Shown here piece by piece: positions 28,513-36,838 of a stretch of DNA of 64,000 bases; the first letter of the stretch is position 1, and every line of letters starts with the position of its first letter. The notes under the pieces were generated by a model that saw nothing but the letters and a program-made list of their open reading frames with translations, made no database searches and was not told the origin of the DNA. Both the position numbers and the translations under genes were made by a program. The stretch comes from an uncultured Photobacterium sp. GTDB lineage: Bacteria > Pseudomonadota > Gammaproteobacteria > Enterobacterales > Vibrionaceae. Where the stretch lies: contig NZ_CANMZV010000018.1 of assembly GCF_947502415.1 (NCBI RefSeq), positions 1 to 64,000 on the forward strand, in the 5' to 3' direction.

Positions 28513-28854
28513 TTACAAACCTGGATTATGAATCATAAAGTAATGAGGTTTTGGTGCTTTATAGTATGTAGGCAAGGAAGCGCAAGTACTTCCATCCTCA
28601 ACTTGGTAGTGCACAGTCACATTAAGATTGTTTTTGACAGCTGTTGCCGCATACGATGCCCAAAGTGAGCAAGTAACGGTGTCTTCACCTTTTGTGTTAC
28701 ATATTCTAGTCCAACTATTATGCCATTCCCCTTTAATATTCACAGAACCCTCTTGGTCAATATATACATTTTTTATCTTTCCTGCGCAGTATAAATTTGT
28801 TGCGTTTGCAACACTTGATACTGATAAAAGCAAAAAGAACATGAAATACTTCAT
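28513..28854 (-). CDS. Small secreted protein, paralogue 2
   Basis: 113 residues; GGAGTAAAAA precedes the ATG. Signal peptide MKYFMFFLLLSVSSVANA. The mature protein starts TNLYCAGKIKNVYIDQEG and continues with an ICNTKGEDTVTC segment, SLWASYAATAVKNNLNVTVHY and GSTCASLPTYYKAP. It has more Cys (five) than the other two paralogues, with the same order of features: xAGKVxxIyI, Cys, a short helix ending LLTAxxxxxxV, Cys, Pro-Tyr. Function unknown. Confidence 0.78.
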   Translation of the reverse strand: MKYFMFFLLLSVSSVANATNLYCAGKIKNVYIDQEGSVNIKGEWHNSWTRICNTKGEDTVTCSLWASYAATAVKNNLNVTVHYQVEDGSTCASLPTYYKAPKPHYFMIHNPGL

Positions 28855-29036
28855 TTTTTACTCCGTTAAATATAGCACTTAAAATAAAATGAGACTTACT
28901 GAATCAACAAAACTCACGAACTCAACATCATAACCACCGACTAAATTAAGTGATTTTAACATTTCATGTGACTAATAATTCGACATTTCCAATAGGTACA
29001 TAACTCGAGAAAATCGTGTATGCAGTTAAAGCCCGC

Positions 29037-29081
29037 CAATCTCAGGTCGTGATGCCAACTTGGTGATTTGAACTATAGTTT
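29037..29081 (+). mobile_element. IS1-family end stub
   Basis: From GGTCGTGATGCCAACTTGGT to AACTATAGTTTAGTT, identical over about 40 bp to the left end of the IS1 element at 112-157 (inverse orientation). It stops exactly where IS200-like copy 4 begins; no other IS1 sequence is found on the far side. Confidence 0.7.
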
Positions 29082-29668
29082 AGTTAAATTACCTCCGGCA
29101 AAGCCGGAGGCTTATTAGATGACGCTCTCAAAGGGCTTAAGTAAGCGCCCAAGGCGCATTAAACTCCAAACTTCAACTGGTCACGGTGGCAATCCTGCTC
29201 TTCTTGATCTCGGATATAAGCTCGTATCATTTCCTCATCAAGACCAACGGTAGAAACAAAGTAACCTCTTGCCCCAAACGCCTCACCTGTGAAGTTTCTG
29301 GCTATCGATATAGCATTTTTTCCTTTCATGTAACCAACTACATGTGAAAATGACAACTTGGGAGGAATACTGAGGCACATATGTACACAAATGCCCCTCT
29401 TCGATAACTATCCCTTGCCGTAGTGCTAGCTCATGAAAGACATCACCAAGATGCTTTCTAATCGCACAAAATATTACTTTCTGTCTTTTCTTGGGAATAA
29501 ATACAATATGGTATTTACAAACCCATCGCGTATGAGACAAACTTTTATAATCTCGCATAGGTTATTCCTTCTTACTCTTGGTCGAGTTCAGAAAGTACCT
29601 TTACCGCAGTAAAGGTAAACCTATGCGAGTCTCCCCGGCATAGTCGGGGGTTGACCCATGATTAATTA
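29082..29668 (-). mobile_element. IS200-like element, copy 4 (divergent, deleted)
   Basis: 587 bp. Same ends as copies 1-3 but many substitutions, a 21-bp and an 11-bp deletion, and one base lost near the left hairpin. Follows AGTT of the IS1 stub and ends a few bases from the stop of the third small secreted protein. Confidence 0.82.
29159..29558 (-). pseudogene. tnpA: IS200-like TnpA, copy 4, frameshifted
   Basis: Starts MRDYKSLSHTRWVCKYHIVF and keeps Glu at the position of the TAG in copies 1-3 (DVFHELALRQG). An 11-bp deletion after VIEEGHL shifts the frame; the rest continues at 29159-29380. An in-frame 21-bp deletion removes seven residues (KGKQRNF). Confidence 0.85.
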
Positions 29669-29672
29669 TTTA

Positions 29673-29984
29673 TTACTCCACCCAAACTTCAGAAATATTC
29701 GGATACCCTCCACTACAACCCAAAAGAGCCAATCGAACTTTATTACCTGTAGCATAAGCAGTTAACAAAGCTGATATCATGTTTTTATGATATGCAGTTT
29801 CACCTTGTGACAAGTATATATAATCCGTGTTAGGGCAATTACCAGGATTGCTAGCATCTTGCTGTGTTATTAATATTCTATTTGACTGAATTCTAATTTT
29901 CTCAACTTTTCCTGCACTCCAACCATCATACGCTAAGACTTGAAAGCTAATAACGCTTAGAATAACTAGTAACACTTTTCTCAC
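29673..29984 (-). CDS. Small secreted protein, paralogue 3
   Basis: 103 residues from GTG 29984 (a TTG six codons earlier is possible but lacks a ribosome site; GAAGAG is ~10 nt before the GTG). Signal peptide ends near SFQVLA. The mature part is YDGWSAGKVEKIRIQSNRI, a Cys in NPGNCPNTDYIYLSQ, SALLTAYATGNKVRLALLGC and GGYPNISEVWVE. Clearly of the same family as paralogue 1 (W-S-G/A-G-x-V, NCxxxDxIxL, LLTAxxTGxxVxxxxxxC, YPxI). Function unknown. Confidence 0.75.
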   Translation of the reverse strand: MRKVLLVILSVISFQVLAYDGWSAGKVEKIRIQSNRILITQQDASNPGNCPNTDYIYLSQGETAYHKNMISALLTAYATGNKVRLALLGCSGGYPNISEVWVE

Positions 29985-30002
29985 AATTAAATCACTCTTC
30001 AA

Positions 30003-30798
30003 TCCAACAACATTCTATTCAGCTAAGAAAGTTAGCATATTTCCTTTATAACCGAAAATACAAAGAAGATTAACGCACCATGTCCATTGTTATTGTCATC
30101 GACTGACTTATTGCGCATCTTCAGCGCCGATATGAAAACATATGATATTCACTCTGTAAACAGCTAAACCGTGATCTGTGCCTAAATATCCTGTCATTTT
30201 TTTGCATGCAACTCATACCCTTCCCTCTTCTCTTCCAATCAATCGTGCTTGTTGTACACAGTCAGTACCCCATCACTCGTGGCCTAATTTTCTCTACTAC
30301 GTGTGGCATTACCCAAGTTCTGAAGCTCTCGTTGAGAATGAGCGCCTGAAATCGTGAGTACGCCAGTGTTCTAGAGGAAAGCTGGATATAACGGTTGGCT
30401 GCTGCAATGCTGATTGGTTTAATGAGGTCTTGCCAAGGAAATAAGACACCGTCATAGGTTTCCATTACACCTTCTAAAATAGCCCGAACTTTGATCGGCG
30501 GAGGTCTGCTTAGTTCCTAGGGTACAGTGCGGATTTAGGTTGCTGGAAAAAAATAATCCGCAACCATCAGGCAATGGTCACTGATTGTAAATCCATAACT
30601 AATTTTTCCAAAATGGCATTCAGACATTTCTCTGTACGTTTTGAAGTAGCTCTTCATAGCGTTCTTCATTTAGATCGGTAAATTGTCGGCCATCTTTCTC
30701 ACACTGGCGAGCACCATACTTAAAAGACAGCCCCCCCAGATTTACCAAGCGGCTGCTGAGTATCAACAGTTAAGATTCTGATCCCCCGTCCTCCCCAT
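30003..30798. other. Long non-coding stretch at the island's right edge
   Basis: About 800 bp with no intact gene. A minus-strand frame near 30620-30760 (KYGARQCEKDGRQFTDLNE) and another at 30262-30465 look like debris of unidentified genes. A run GCCCCCCCAG occurs near 30731. No RNA gene recognised. This looks like decayed mobile DNA. Confidence 0.35.
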
Positions 30799-30815
30799 TC
30801 TTTGTTATCATGATG
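30799..30815 (+). repeat. 17-bp direct repeat, right copy (candidate attR)
   Basis: TCTTTGTTATCATGATG, identical to 15000-15016. It lies 34 bp upstream of the sbcB start codon, so integration here would replace the sbcB upstream region. Confidence 0.55.
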
Positions 30816-30849
30816 TCAGATAACAGTTTTCCCCTGTGTGAATATAAAA

Positions 30850-32274
30850 ATGAGTAACAACCAAAACCAGCCAACACTTTTCTGGTTAGACTACGAAACC
30901 TTTGGTGCCAATCCGGCGACTGACCGCCCTTGTCAGTTTGCGGGCGTGCGTACTGATATGGATTTAAACATCATCGGTGAGCCTCTGGTCATCTACTGTA
31001 AGCCGCCGATTGACTACCTGCCTTCACCGGAAGCCTGTTTAATTACGGGGATTACCCCGCAGGAAGCCCACGAGAAAGGTTTATCTGAACCGGAGTTTAT
31101 TGCCCGCATTCACGAAGAGCTGTCTAAGCCGAATACTTGCGTGATTGGCTATAACAATGTTCGCTTCGATGATGAAGTTACCCGTAACACCCTATACCGT
31201 AACTTCTATGACCCGTATGCATGGAGCTGGCAGAACAGTAACTCGCGTTGGGACTTGCTGGATATTATGCGTACCTGCTATGCATTGCGCCCAGAGGGAA
31301 TCAACTGGCCAAATAACGAAGAGGGGCTGCCAAGCTTCAAACTTGAGCACCTCTCTGTTGCCAACGGTATTGAACACGCCAATGCGCACGATGCGATGGC
31401 TGATGTTTACGCAACTATCGAGTTGGCAAAACTGCTTAAACAAAATCAACCTAAGCTGTTCAACTACCTGTTCAGCCTGCGTCACAAACGCAAGTTGCAG
31501 GAGCTGATTGATATTGTCGAGCTAACACCGCTTGTACACGTATCAGGGATGTTTGGTGTTGAATGTGGTAACACCAGCTGGATTGTGCCGATGGCGTGGC
31601 ACCCGAGCAACAAGAACGCCGTTATCACCGTAAACCTGGCGATGGACCCGACACCGCTTCTTGAGCTTGATGCCGACGAACTACGCGAAAGGCTTTACAC
31701 CAAACGTGCTGATCTGGCTCCGGACGAACTGCCTGTTCCGGTTAAACTGGTGCACCTAAACAAGTGTCCGGTACTGGCTCCGGCGAAAACACTGAAGGCA
31801 GAAGATGCCGAACGTATTGGAATCGACCGCGAACAATGCCTCAAGCACCTGCAAATCCTGAAATCCCATCCGGAGGTCAGAGAGAAACTGCTTGCGCTGT
31901 ACAACGTCGATCGTGAATTTGAGCCGCATAACAATGTCGATGCCATGCTATACGATGGCTTCTTCTCTAATGCCGATCGTTCAACGATTGATATCATTCG
32001 TGAAACCTCAGCAGACGAGCTACCAAAGCTGGAACTGAACGTTGATGATAAGCGTATCAAGCCACTATTGTTCCGCTATCGCGCGCGCAATTTCCCGATG
32101 ACGCTGGATTTCAAAGAGCAGCAGCAATGGAAATACCACTGCCAGGATTACTTCGAATCTAACCTGCCAGCTTATATGGAAAACTTAGAATCTACTGCGC
32201 TGCTTCATCAATCTGATGAAAACAAGATGAAAATCCTTAAGGCAGTGTTCGATTACGTCAACAACCTTGTATAG
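30850..32274 (+). CDS. sbcB: Exodeoxyribonuclease I
   Basis: 474 residues from ATG 30850, the usual size; a GTG four codons upstream is possible. DEDD-type 3'-5' exonuclease: Exo I motif LFWLDYETFGANP near residue 10 (Asp, Glu), then ITGITPQEAHEKGLSEPEF, YNNVRFDDEVTRN, and Exo III HDAMADVYATIELA near 180. The SH3-like and C-terminal helical domains follow (VSGMFGVECGNTSWIVPMAW; FRYRARNFP). It degrades single-stranded DNA 3' to 5' in recombination and mismatch repair and binds SSB. The Shine-Dalgarno site is weak. Confidence 0.97.
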   Translation: MSNNQNQPTLFWLDYETFGANPATDRPCQFAGVRTDMDLNIIGEPLVIYCKPPIDYLPSPEACLITGITPQEAHEKGLSEPEFIARIHEELSKPNTCVIGYNNVRFDDEVTRNTLYRNFYDPYAWSWQNSNSRWDLLDIMRTCYALRPEGINWPNNEEGLPSFKLEHLSVANGIEHANAHDAMADVYATIELAKLLKQNQPKLFNYLFSLRHKRKLQELIDIVELTPLVHVSGMFGVECGNTSWIVPMAWHPSNKNAVITVNLAMDPTPLLELDADELRERLYTKRADLAPDELPVPVKLVHLNKCPVLAPAKTLKAEDAERIGIDREQCLKHLQILKSHPEVREKLLALYNVDREFEPHNNVDAMLYDGFFSNADRSTIDIIRETSADELPKLELNVDDKRIKPLLFRYRARNFPMTLDFKEQQQWKYHCQDYFESNLPAYMENLESTALLHQSDENKMKILKAVFDYVNNLV

Positions 32275-32350
32275 AAAACTGGAAATTTAGCCGGCTTATC
32301 ATTCCTGTTTCAGTGTCTGATAAGCATCAGTAAATATTGATGTATTTTTC

Positions 32351-32388
32351 AAGCCCTCTGGCACTCACTACCAGGGGGCTTTCTTTTG
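32351..32388 (+). terminator. Terminator of sbcB
   Basis: AAGCCCTCTGG/CCAGGGGGCTT stem with one G-T pair and a 9-nt loop, followed by TCTTTT. Confidence 0.8.
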
Positions 32389-32552
32389 AGACATTATCCT
32401 CCCGTAACGGTTTGAACTTAGCGTTATTGCCAACAACACTTATAACTGTGGTGATAAATCAAGTATCAGATTTTATTCAATTCAGCTTGGCAAACAGACT
32501 CCATAAGCAAAAGAAATCATGTTGTATGCCTGTTAGAATTTAAGTGGTTGAT

Positions 32553-33074
32553 ATGACGACTAAAGCATTAACACGTTGCTATCGCTTTGAAAATGTGGAC
32601 TTCGAGCCCGATCTACACTTGCTGGTATGGCGGGACAATACCGAAACGACACTGACAGTCCATGAATCTCGCTTATTAGAAATCCTCTGCTACTCTGCCG
32701 GAGAGGTTATTAGCCCCCAGTCACTCTATGACAAGACTTTCATCCAATTGGAATCATGCGAAGAGAGTGGCAATAATTGTGATCTCAATATCCTACTCAG
32801 ATCTCTCAGTCGCAAGCTCGAATGTGGCAACGGCGATATGGCGATTCCCATTGAAGTGATCAGTCGGTACGGTTTTCGGGTACCGTTACCTGAAAAAACA
32901 TGCCGATTAGTACATGACTCTGACAAGCAACCCAAGCTCAGCAACCAAACCACACGCAAACCCTATAAACGTTCTGTTGCCGAACACATTGTTAAACACA
33001 GCCTGATGCACAAATTTTCTGTACTGTTACTGGCCGCAGCCGGCATTGGAATACTGATCGTATCAAACCTCTAA
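32553..33074 (+). CDS. ToxR-like winged-helix regulator with C-terminal membrane anchor
   Basis: 173 residues from ATG 32553 (a GTG three codons upstream is an alternative). An OmpR/ToxR-type DNA-binding domain spans about 10-110, with LTVHESRLLEILCYSAGEVIS (helix and turn), LNILLRSLSRKLE (recognition helix) and IEVISRYGFRVPLPE (C-terminal hairpin). A basic linker leads to one membrane segment (SVLLLAAAGIGILIV) that ends two to three residues before the stop, so there is essentially no periplasmic sensor domain. It should bind DNA from the inner membrane. The signal and targets are unknown. It lies 92 bp before yohJ on the same strand. Confidence 0.85.
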   Translation: MTTKALTRCYRFENVDFEPDLHLLVWRDNTETTLTVHESRLLEILCYSAGEVISPQSLYDKTFIQLESCEESGNNCDLNILLRSLSRKLECGNGDMAIPIEVISRYGFRVPLPEKTCRLVHDSDKQPKLSNQTTRKPYKRSVAEHIVKHSLMHKFSVLLLAAAGIGILIVSNL

Positions 33075-33165
33075 CACTGCAAATTTGAAAACAAATTTTG
33101 TGGACTGGATCACACAGAAACTATTTTGTATGATGAATGAGTCTCTTCACTAGGAATACAGGCTC

Positions 33166-33507
33166 ATGGCGTATCTACGTTCCTTTTCTATCATCTTTCT
33201 TTGCCTGCTTGCAGGTAAGGCTTTCCAACATCTTACCGGCATAGCAATACCCGGCAGTATCATCGGTATGCTACTTCTGTTTTTCACTCTCGCTATCGGA
33301 GCTGTACCTCCTCGCTGGGCTAAAGAAGGCTGCAACCTGCTTATCCGTCACATGGCTTTGCTCTTTGTACCTGTCGGCGTCGGCCTTATCAATTATCTCG
33401 ATTTAATCTCTGCCAACACCTTACCAATTTTATTCAGCACTATCGGCAGCAGTCTGGTCGTATTCATCGTTATCGGTTTAGCTACACATTACAAGGAAAA
33501 ACAATGA
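33166..33507 (+). CDS. yohJ: LrgA/CidA-family membrane protein (YohJ)
   Basis: 113 residues with four membrane helices (LLAGKAFQHLTGIAIPGSIIGMLLLFF is the family signature). LrgA/CidA proteins are holin-like and act with LrgB/CidB in murein turnover or metabolite export. The gene overlaps yohK by 4 nt (ATGA), and cdd follows, as in E. coli where the order is yohJ-yohK-cdd. Confidence 0.92.
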   Translation: MAYLRSFSIIFLCLLAGKAFQHLTGIAIPGSIIGMLLLFFTLAIGAVPPRWAKEGCNLLIRHMALLFVPVGVGLINYLDLISANTLPILFSTIGSSLVVFIVIGLATHYKEKQ

Positions 33508-34184
33508 TCTGGCTGGTTACCACCCTAGTCGTCTTCTATGTATCCCGATTAGTTTCAAAACGCTTACAGCACCCAATTATCAATCCATTATTAATCTGCC
33601 TGCTGGTTATTATCCCTTTGCTGATGTGGCTGCATGTTCCATATGAGACCTATTTTGAACAAAATAAATGGCTGAACAGCCTGCTTGAACCTGCGGTAGT
33701 TGCACTTGCCTTCCCACTTTATGAACAGCTGACCCAAATCCGTCAGAAATGGAAAATCATCTTCACTACTTGTCTCACCGGAAGTGTGCTGTCGATGATC
33801 ACAGGCTCATCTATTGCGTTAATGCTGGGTGCTGATCCACAACTAACCGCCAGTATCTTGCCAAAATCAGTAACGACACCGATTGCGATGGCTGTATCTG
33901 AGCAAATTGGCGGGGTACCGGCTATTGCGGCCATTATGGTAATCATTGCCGGGTTATTCGGTGCCGTATTAGGCTATCCGCTGTTTCGCGCCTTGGGCAT
34001 TGAAGCTTCTATTGCTAAAGGATTAACGATAGGTACCGTCTCTCACGCCCTTGGAACGGCTAAAGCCGCGGAAGAAGATTTACAGGAAGGAGCATTCAGC
34101 TCATTGGCACTTGTGATCTGCGGCGTAATGACTTCGATTCTGGCTCCGGTGCTGTTTCCAGTAATTTTAATGGTATTTAGCTAA
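33504..34184 (+). CDS. yohK: LrgB/CidB-family membrane protein (YohK)
   Basis: 226 residues, seven to eight membrane helices. Signature motifs: NPLLICLLVIIPLL, the LEPAVVALAFPLYEQ segment, ILPKSVTTPIAMAVSEQIGG and SHALGTAKAAEEDLQEGAFSSLA. Partner of the LrgA-like protein encoded just upstream and translationally coupled to it. In other bacteria LrgAB pairs move pyruvate or other small metabolites; the cargo here is unknown. Confidence 0.92.
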   Translation: MIWLVTTLVVFYVSRLVSKRLQHPIINPLLICLLVIIPLLMWLHVPYETYFEQNKWLNSLLEPAVVALAFPLYEQLTQIRQKWKIIFTTCLTGSVLSMITGSSIALMLGADPQLTASILPKSVTTPIAMAVSEQIGGVPAIAAIMVIIAGLFGAVLGYPLFRALGIEASIAKGLTIGTVSHALGTAKAAEEDLQEGAFSSLALVICGVMTSILAPVLFPVILMVFS

Positions 34185-34265
34185 GTGCTCGAAAACACCG
34201 TCTGTGCCGGTAATCGAATACAATGTTAACTTATTGATAAATAAAGAGGTGAATTTCAAAATCTG

Positions 34266-34281
34266 TGTGACACCACTCTCA
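34266..34281 (+). promoter_or_regulatory. Upstream CRP-like site of cdd
   Basis: TGTGA-CACCAC-TCTCA; one mismatch in the second half to TGTGA-N6-TCACA. Centre 49 bp upstream of the stronger site. Confidence 0.5.
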
Positions 34282-34286
34282 TTTAT

Positions 34287-34309
34287 GTAATAGCTGCAAC
34301 AGCTATTAC
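34287..34309. promoter_or_regulatory. Palindrome between the CRP sites (possible CytR operator)
   Basis: GTAATAGCTG/CAGCTATTAC perfect 10-bp arms with a 3-nt spacer. It sits between the two CRP-like sites where CytR binds in E. coli nucleoside promoters. The arms do not match the CytR octamer closely, so identity is inferred from position. It could instead be the yohK terminator. Confidence 0.4.
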
Positions 34310-34314
34310 GTAAG

Positions 34315-34330
34315 TGTGATCAATATCACA
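34315..34330 (+). promoter_or_regulatory. CRP site of cdd
   Basis: TGTGA-TCAATA-TCACA, a perfect match to the CRP consensus. A TACAAT -10 box at 34352-34357 puts the site near -41.5 relative to a start at about 34364, a class II arrangement. Confidence 0.8.
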
Positions 34331-34389
34331 CATGAAATTCATCTCTAAGCCTACAATGTTTCTCCATACACAATACGGAGTGACAACTC

Positions 34390-35277
34390 ATGCATACTAA
34401 AGTAATGGATGCTTTAGGCGCTTTACCATCTGATCTGGCAACTGCACTTAAGCCTGTTCTGGAAGATGCGAACTTTGATGCAACATTGAGCCCTGAAGTT
34501 TTCAACCAATTACTCGCTAAAACGCATATGACAGACAGTGAGTTACGTGTTGCTCTTCTCCCAGTTGCCGCAGCTTATTCCGTTGCTCCGATTTCTAATT
34601 TCTATGTTGGTGCAATTGTCCGGGGTGAAACGGGTCGTCTATATTTTGGTGCTAACATGGAATTTGTCGGCGCTTCGCTATCTCAAACCGTTCACGCAGA
34701 ACAATCGGCCATCAGCCATGCTTGGGTGAAAGGCGAAACCGGTATTAAAGACATCACCATCAACTACAGCCCTTGCGGCCACTGTCGTCAGTTTATGAAT
34801 GAACTGACAACGGCAAAAGAGCTAGTCGTCCAGTTACCGGAACGTGCAGCCAAAAAGCTTCAAGAATACCTTCCTGAATCATTCGGCCCGGCCGATCTGA
34901 ATATCACTGATGCTCTTCTTACCAAGGTTAACCACGGCCTTAAAACAGAGGCAGCTGAAAAACTGGTTCAGGTTGCCTGCCAAGCAGCTAATACAGCTCA
35001 CGCTCCTTATACCAAGAACTTCAGCGGTGTTGCACTGAAAGCTAAAGACGGTAAAACCTTCGTTGGTATGTATGCAGAAAATGCTGCATTCAACCCTAGC
35101 CTTCCACCGCTTCAGGTTGCACTAATCAACATGAACATGTCTGGTTACGCGCTATCTGAAATTGAAGAAGCTGCACTGGTTGAATGTTCAAACAGCACAA
35201 TCAGCCATCTTGCTGATACGCAAAATACGCTTGAAGCCCTTAACCCGGATGTACCGCTAACGTATGTAGCTGCATAA
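34390..35277 (+). CDS. cdd: Cytidine deaminase
   Basis: 295 residues, the E. coli-type two-domain dimeric enzyme. Zinc-site motifs: [11 protein letters not shown] (His and catalytic Glu, about 102-112) and [13 protein letters not shown] (two Cys, about 129). It converts cytidine and deoxycytidine to uridine and deoxyuridine. The C-terminal domain ([20 protein letters not shown]) is a degenerate copy of the fold. Shine-Dalgarno ACGGAG is before the ATG. The upstream region has tandem CRP-like sites, so expression should depend on cAMP. Confidence 0.97.
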   Translation: MHTKVMDALGALPSDLATALKPVLEDANFDATLSPEVFNQLLAKTHMTDSELRVALLPVAAAYSVAPISNFYVGAIVRGETGRLYFGANMEFVGASLSQTVHAEQSAISHAWVKGETGIKDITINYSPCGHCRQFMNELTTAKELVVQLPERAAKKLQEYLPESFGPADLNITDALLTKVNHGLKTEAAEKLVQVACQAANTAHAPYTKNFSGVALKAKDGKTFVGMYAENAAFNPSLPPLQVALINMNMSGYALSEIEEAALVECSNSTISHLADTQNTLEALNPDVPLTYVAA

Positions 35278-35304
35278 CGGCTCTACTTCAACAATATTGA
35301 ATTG

Positions 35305-35327
35305 AAAACCGCCTGAGGGCGGTTTTT
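35305..35327 (+). terminator. Terminator of cdd
   Basis: AAAACCGCC/GGCGGTTTT stem, TGAG loop, then TTCTTTTT-like tail. Confidence 0.9.
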
Positions 35328-35408
35328 CTTTTTAAATCAGTTTCATCCTTATTCCGGCAAGAGTATGATGCTGTAAGTTTGTCTCAGTATTTAGTTTGTC
35401 AATTATTC

Positions 35409-36293
35409 ATGTCCCATCAACATAATCCAATCCAGGGTGCCAGCTGGATGCTCACCGCAGGCCTTGCATTTGCCATTGTGAACAGCCTTGCCCAATACCT
35501 AAGCGTAATGCTTCATTTGCCATCGACGACAGTTGCTCTGTTCCAATACTTTATCGCCCTGATTGCTATATTCCCGTGGCTTAAAACGCTTGGGCTGCGC
35601 CATGCATTACAAACAAAGCATTTTGGTATGCACTGCCTGCGGGTATTTTTGTCTGTTATTGGTATTCAGCTCTGGCTATGGGCTCTCGCCTATCCTGTGC
35701 CAATCTGGCAGGGTATCGCGCTACTGATGACCTCTCCTTTATTTGCAACCATTGGTTCTGGTCTGTTTTTGAAAGAAAAAGTAGGTGCGGCCCGCTGGAT
35801 TGCTACACTCGCAGGCTTTATCGGGGCGATGATCATTCTGGAGCCGTGGGCTGACGGATTTACCTGGGCAACATTGCTACCGGTGGGTGCCGCTTTCTTC
35901 TGGGCATGTTATTCACTGATGGTGAAGAAGATGTCGGTTCACGATTCACCAACAACGATGGTGGTATACCTGTTGCTGCTGATCACGCCGTTCAACATCT
36001 TCCTGGCTGCACCTGAATTGACGATTCCTAATCAGGGACTAACCTGGTTGCTACTGCTTGGTGCTGGTTTACTGACAGCACTGGCACAATGGGCTATTGC
36101 CAAGGCCTATGCTGTTGCAGATGCCTCATTCGTCCAGCCTTTCGACCATGCAAAACTGCCTTTGAACGTATTGGCTGGCTGGTTGGTGTTTGGTTGGGTT
36201 CCACCAGGTCGCCTTTGGCTTGGAGCGGCAATTATCATCACCTCAGTTGCTTTCATTACCCAATGGGAAAACCGAAAAAAGGCAACTGCTTAA
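35409..36293 (+). CDS. EamA/DMT-family transporter
   Basis: 294 residues from ATG 35409 (a TTG ten codons earlier is the only longer option and has no ribosome site). Ten hydrophobic segments in two EamA repeats; the second repeat starts near FIGAMIILEPWADGFTWATLLPVGAAFFWACY. Drug/metabolite transporter family exporters move amino acids, metabolites or toxic compounds; the substrate here cannot be predicted. A shared bidirectional terminator separates it from the convergent outer-membrane protein gene. Confidence 0.88.
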   Translation: MSHQHNPIQGASWMLTAGLAFAIVNSLAQYLSVMLHLPSTTVALFQYFIALIAIFPWLKTLGLRHALQTKHFGMHCLRVFLSVIGIQLWLWALAYPVPIWQGIALLMTSPLFATIGSGLFLKEKVGAARWIATLAGFIGAMIILEPWADGFTWATLLPVGAAFFWACYSLMVKKMSVHDSPTTMVVYLLLLITPFNIFLAAPELTIPNQGLTWLLLLGAGLLTALAQWAIAKAYAVADASFVQPFDHAKLPLNVLAGWLVFGWVPPGRLWLGAAIIITSVAFITQWENRKKATA

Positions 36294-36367
36294 ATAAAAG
36301 CTAGAAGTTAGAAAGAATCTGACAACTTTACGATTTCCACCGCTGTAAACAGTGTCTCGGGGATGAA

Positions 36368-36410
36368 AAAGGCGAGGAACGATGTGTATAACACTCACTC
36401 CTCGCCTTTT
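36368..36410. terminator. Bidirectional terminator
   Basis: AAAGGCGAGGA/TCCTCGCCTTT perfect 11-bp stem, 20-nt loop, T/A runs on both sides, between two convergent genes. Confidence 0.8.
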
Positions 36411-36430
36411 CTATATCTATAAACTAATCG

Positions 36431-36838
36431 TTAGAATCGGTAACGGACACCCACCGCACCTTCAAGCTCTAAATCGACATCTTCAACGACATAAAGTGTC
36501 GGCCCAACTTCACCATATAGTTCTACCTTGTCTAATGGTACCTGAAAACCAACACCTGAGCGCACACCCAATTTATCGTCTTTATCATCGACATACTGCG
36601 CACCTACAAAAGTGTACATGCTATCAAGCTCAGGTTTGCTAACCAGTGTTCCCAAATTGAATGTCTTATCGACAGCGACGCCGAATTCATCAATACCCAG
36701 AGAGAAACGCAAATCATTTTGCTTATATTGAATTCCGCTCATTGGACTACCAAAAAAGACACCTGCGCTCTGCGAGGCTTGTGCCACCATTGAAACTGTC
36801 AGAGTTAGAGCTAATCCAAATAGTGTTTTTTTCATCAT
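36431..36838 (-). CDS. Small outer-membrane beta-barrel protein
   Basis: 135 residues from the ATG at 36838 (MMKKTLFGLALTLTVSMVAQA signal peptide); longer frames precede the signal. Alternating hydrophobic strands (FTFVGAQYVDD, LGVRSGVGFQVPLDKVELYGEVGP) and a C-terminal aromatic (GVRYRF) fit a barrel inserted by the BAM complex. The family is not identified. It could be a minor OmpA/OmpW-like protein. Monocistronic. Confidence 0.7.
   Translation of the reverse strand: MMKKTLFGLALTLTVSMVAQASQSAGVFFGSPMSGIQYKQNDLRFSLGIDEFGVAVDKTFNLGTLVSKPELDSMYTFVGAQYVDDKDDKLGVRSGVGFQVPLDKVELYGEVGPTLYVVEDVDLELEGAVGVRYRF

Noticed and set aside
30262..30465. 67-codon minus-strand frame at the island's right edge
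   Set aside because: No ribosome site or known family; treated as debris.
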